From Gordonia iterans (lineage in GTDB: Bacteria > Actinomycetota > Actinomycetes > Mycobacteriales > Mycobacteriaceae), in contig NZ_CP027433.1 in the NCBI RefSeq assembly GCF_002993285.1, positions 1,798,001 through 1,862,000 on the forward strand: a stretch of DNA of 64,000 nt, written 5' to 3'. A program made the position numbers and the translations under genes. The notes below the pieces were generated by a model. That model saw only the letters and a list, made by a program, of their open reading frames with translations. It did no database searches and was not told where the DNA came from. Position 1 is the stretch's first letter. Each line of letters begins with the position of its first letter. Positions 62,509 through 64,000 of this stretch are shown here, in pieces.

Positions 62509-64000
62509 TCAGGCTCCTTCGGTGGCGCGGACGGGCCGCGGGAAGGCCGGCTCGCCCAGCAGGACGGGGACCTTGCGGCCGTTGTTCTCGCCGAATTCGA
62601 CGGTGGGGTCGGGGGATTCGGGCGCGTTGACGAATGAGACGAAACGACTGAGCTTCTCAGGGTCCTCGAGCACGCCCTTCCACTCGCACGCATAGCCCTC
62701 GACGTGCCGGGCCATCGCGGCCTCGAAATCCTCGGCCAGGCCGAGGGCGTCGTCGACCACCACCTCGCGCAGCCGGTCGAGGCCGCCCTCGAGCTCCTCG
62801 AGCCAGGGCGCGGTCCGCTGGAGGCGGTCGGCGGTGCGGATGTAGTACATGAGGAAGCGGTCGACGTACTTGACGAGCGTCGCCGAATCGAGGTCGCTCG
62901 CCAGCAACTGCGCGTGCTTGGGGGTCATGCCGCCGTTGCCGCACACGTACAGGTTCCAGCCGGCGTCGGTGGCGATCACGCCGACGTCTTTGCCGCGGGC
63001 CTCGGCGCACTCGCGGGCGCAGCCCGACACGCCCATTTTGAGTTTGTGCGGGGAACGCAGGCCGCGGTAGCGCAGCTCCAAGTCGATGGCCATCTGCACC
63101 GAGTCCTGCTGTCCGTATCGGCACCAGTCCGAACCGACGCAGCTCTTGACCGTGCGCAGCGACTTGCCGTACGCCTGCCCGGACTCCATCCCTCCGTCGA
63201 CCAGGCGCTTCCAGATCAGCGGCAGCTGCTCCACGCGGGCGCCGAACATGTCGATGCGCTGGCCGCCGGTGATCTTGGTGTACAGCCCGAAGTCGCGGGC
63301 GATCTCGCCGATCAGGATCAGGTGCTCGGGAGTGATGTCCCCGCCGGGCACGCGCGGCACCACCGAGTAGGTGCCGTTGCGCTGGATGTTGGCCAGGAAC
63401 GCGTCGTTGGTGTCCTGCAGGGTGGCCTGCTCGCCGCCGAGGATGTGATCGGAACTGGTCGACGCCAGGATCGAGGCGACCGTCGGCTTGCAGATGTCGC
63501 AGCCGGTGCCGGTGCCGAAACGCTCGATGAGCCCGGAGAAGGTGCGGATCCCGGAGGCCTGCACCAGTTCGAAGAGTTCGGCGCGGGATTGGCCGAAGTG
63601 TTCGCAGAGCGCCTTGGACTGCTCGACGCCGGACTCGTTCAGCAGCTTCGAGAGCAGGGGCACGCACGAGCCGCAGGCGGTGCCCGCGCCGGTGCACTTC
63701 TTCAGGTCGGCGACCGTGCACGACCCGTCGGCGATCGCCGAGCAGAGCGTGCCTTTGGAGACGTCGTTGCACGAGCAGATCTGCGCGTCGTCGCCGAGTG
63801 CGGACAGGCCCAGCGCCTCGCCGCCCTCGGAGGCCGGGGAGATCAGGGCGACCGGATCGCCCGGGATCGTCGAACCGACCAGCGGACGCAGCATGCCGTA
63901 CGAACTGGCGTCGCCGACCAGGACGCCGCCGAGCAGGGTCGACGCGTCGTCGGACAGCACCAGTTTGGAATAGGTCCCGCCGACCGGGTCGCTGACCACC
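62509..64000 (-). CDS. nirB: Assimilatory nitrite reductase large subunit NirB (N-terminal part outside window)
   Basis: Reduces nitrite to ammonium with NADH. The visible part is the last ~496 residues; the FAD/NAD domains mostly lie beyond base 64000. Present: two BFD-type [2Fe-2S] domains (CSCNDVSKGTL, CTGAGTACGSC; then a second with CDICKPTV), ferredoxin-like half-domain, and the siroheme/[4Fe-4S] motif CVGSDWC ... GVSGCARECAEARGKD, i.e. C-x5-C and C-x3-C. Upstream gene of nirD and the chelatase. Confidence 0.95.
   Translation of the reverse strand, partial: VVSDPVGGTYSKLVLSDDASTLLGGVLVGDASSYGMLRPLVGSTIPGDPVALISPASEGGEALGLSALGDDAQICSCNDVSKGTLCSAIADGSCTVADLKKCTGAGTACGSCVPLLSKLLNESGVEQSKALCEHFGQSRAELFELVQASGIRTFSGLIERFGTGTGCDICKPTVASILASTSSDHILGGEQATLQDTNDAFLANIQRNGTYSVVPRVPGGDITPEHLILIGEIARDFGLYTKITGGQRIDMFGARVEQLPLIWKRLVDGGMESGQAYGKSLRTVKSCVGSDWCRYGQQDSVQMAIDLELRYRGLRSPHKLKMGVSGCARECAEARGKDVGVIATDAGWNLYVCGNGGMTPKHAQLLASDLDSATLVKYVDRFLMYYIRTADRLQRTAPWLEELEGGLDRLREVVVDDALGLAEDFEAAMARHVEGYACEWKGVLEDPEKLSRFVSFVNAPESPDPTVEFGENNGRKVPVLLGEPAFPRPVRATEGA

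Overview
The window is very GC-rich, densely coding DNA from a mycolic-acid-producing actinobacterium (order Mycobacteriales). Gordonia or a close relative is my best guess, but this is inference from gene content. The evidence is: a 14-gene nuoA-N operon preceded by an Rv3143-like receiver gene, a cmrA (mycolate reductase)-orn pair with a tRNA-His, a DUF222/13E12-type HNH gene, a narK-nnaR / nirB-nirD-sirohydrochlorin chelatase cluster arranged as around Rv0252-Rv0261c of Mycobacterium tuberculosis, and frequent GTG starts and leaderless-looking promoters.

Layout. 1-9839: a type I restriction-modification locus (incomplete specificity-like gene, hsdM, hsdS, hsdR), split between hsdS and hsdR by an opposite-strand DUF222/HNH gene with a frameshifted tail and by a second broken gene. 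10014-14655: flavin-dependent oxidoreductase, small unknown protein, LuxR response regulator beside a decayed histidine kinase, YihY-type membrane protein, 2OG-Fe(II) oxygenase. 14700-30847: the complete complex I operon on the minus strand, most junctions overlapping by 4 bp. 31050-38546: nuo-linked receiver, GNAT, sigma-like/HARE-HTH protein, pterin dehydratase, tRNA-His, orn, cmrA. 38683-46735: two large LuxR-type (LAL) ATPase regulators in tandem, then an unrecognised membrane protein and a secreted protein. 46998-52746: FadH-like reductase with a PadR repressor, SMP-30-like protein, ABC exporter, and a 40-residue Arg/Trp-rich peptide gene. 52870-58607: molybdenum cofactor synthesis (moaE, moaCB fusion, moeA, moaA, moaD) and molybdate uptake (modA, modB). 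58757-64000: nitrate/nitrite assimilation (narK, nnaR, cbiX-like, nirD, nirB truncated by the window end).

The right-hand 11 kb forms one functional chain: ModAB brings in molybdate, the Moa/Moe proteins make the cofactor that nitrate reductase needs, NarK moves nitrate/nitrite, NnaR (probably with GlnR) controls the genes, CbiX-type chelatase helps make siroheme, and NirBD reduces nitrite to ammonium.

The most unusual signal is that short palindromic or tandem repeats, of kinds that also lie between genes here, have entered coding sequences in frame: inside nuoL and nuoG, as C-terminal tails of nuoJ, nuoF and nuoE, as a 39-bp tandem array in moeA, and as the stop codon of the PadR gene. Other points of interest are the peptide gene separated from an ABC exporter gene by a 14-bp hairpin, a set of genes with a -10 hexamer 6-8 nt before the start codon (leaderless mRNAs), a symmetric 19-bp-period repeat array after hsdR, and a 16-bp iterated operator at the PadR promoter.
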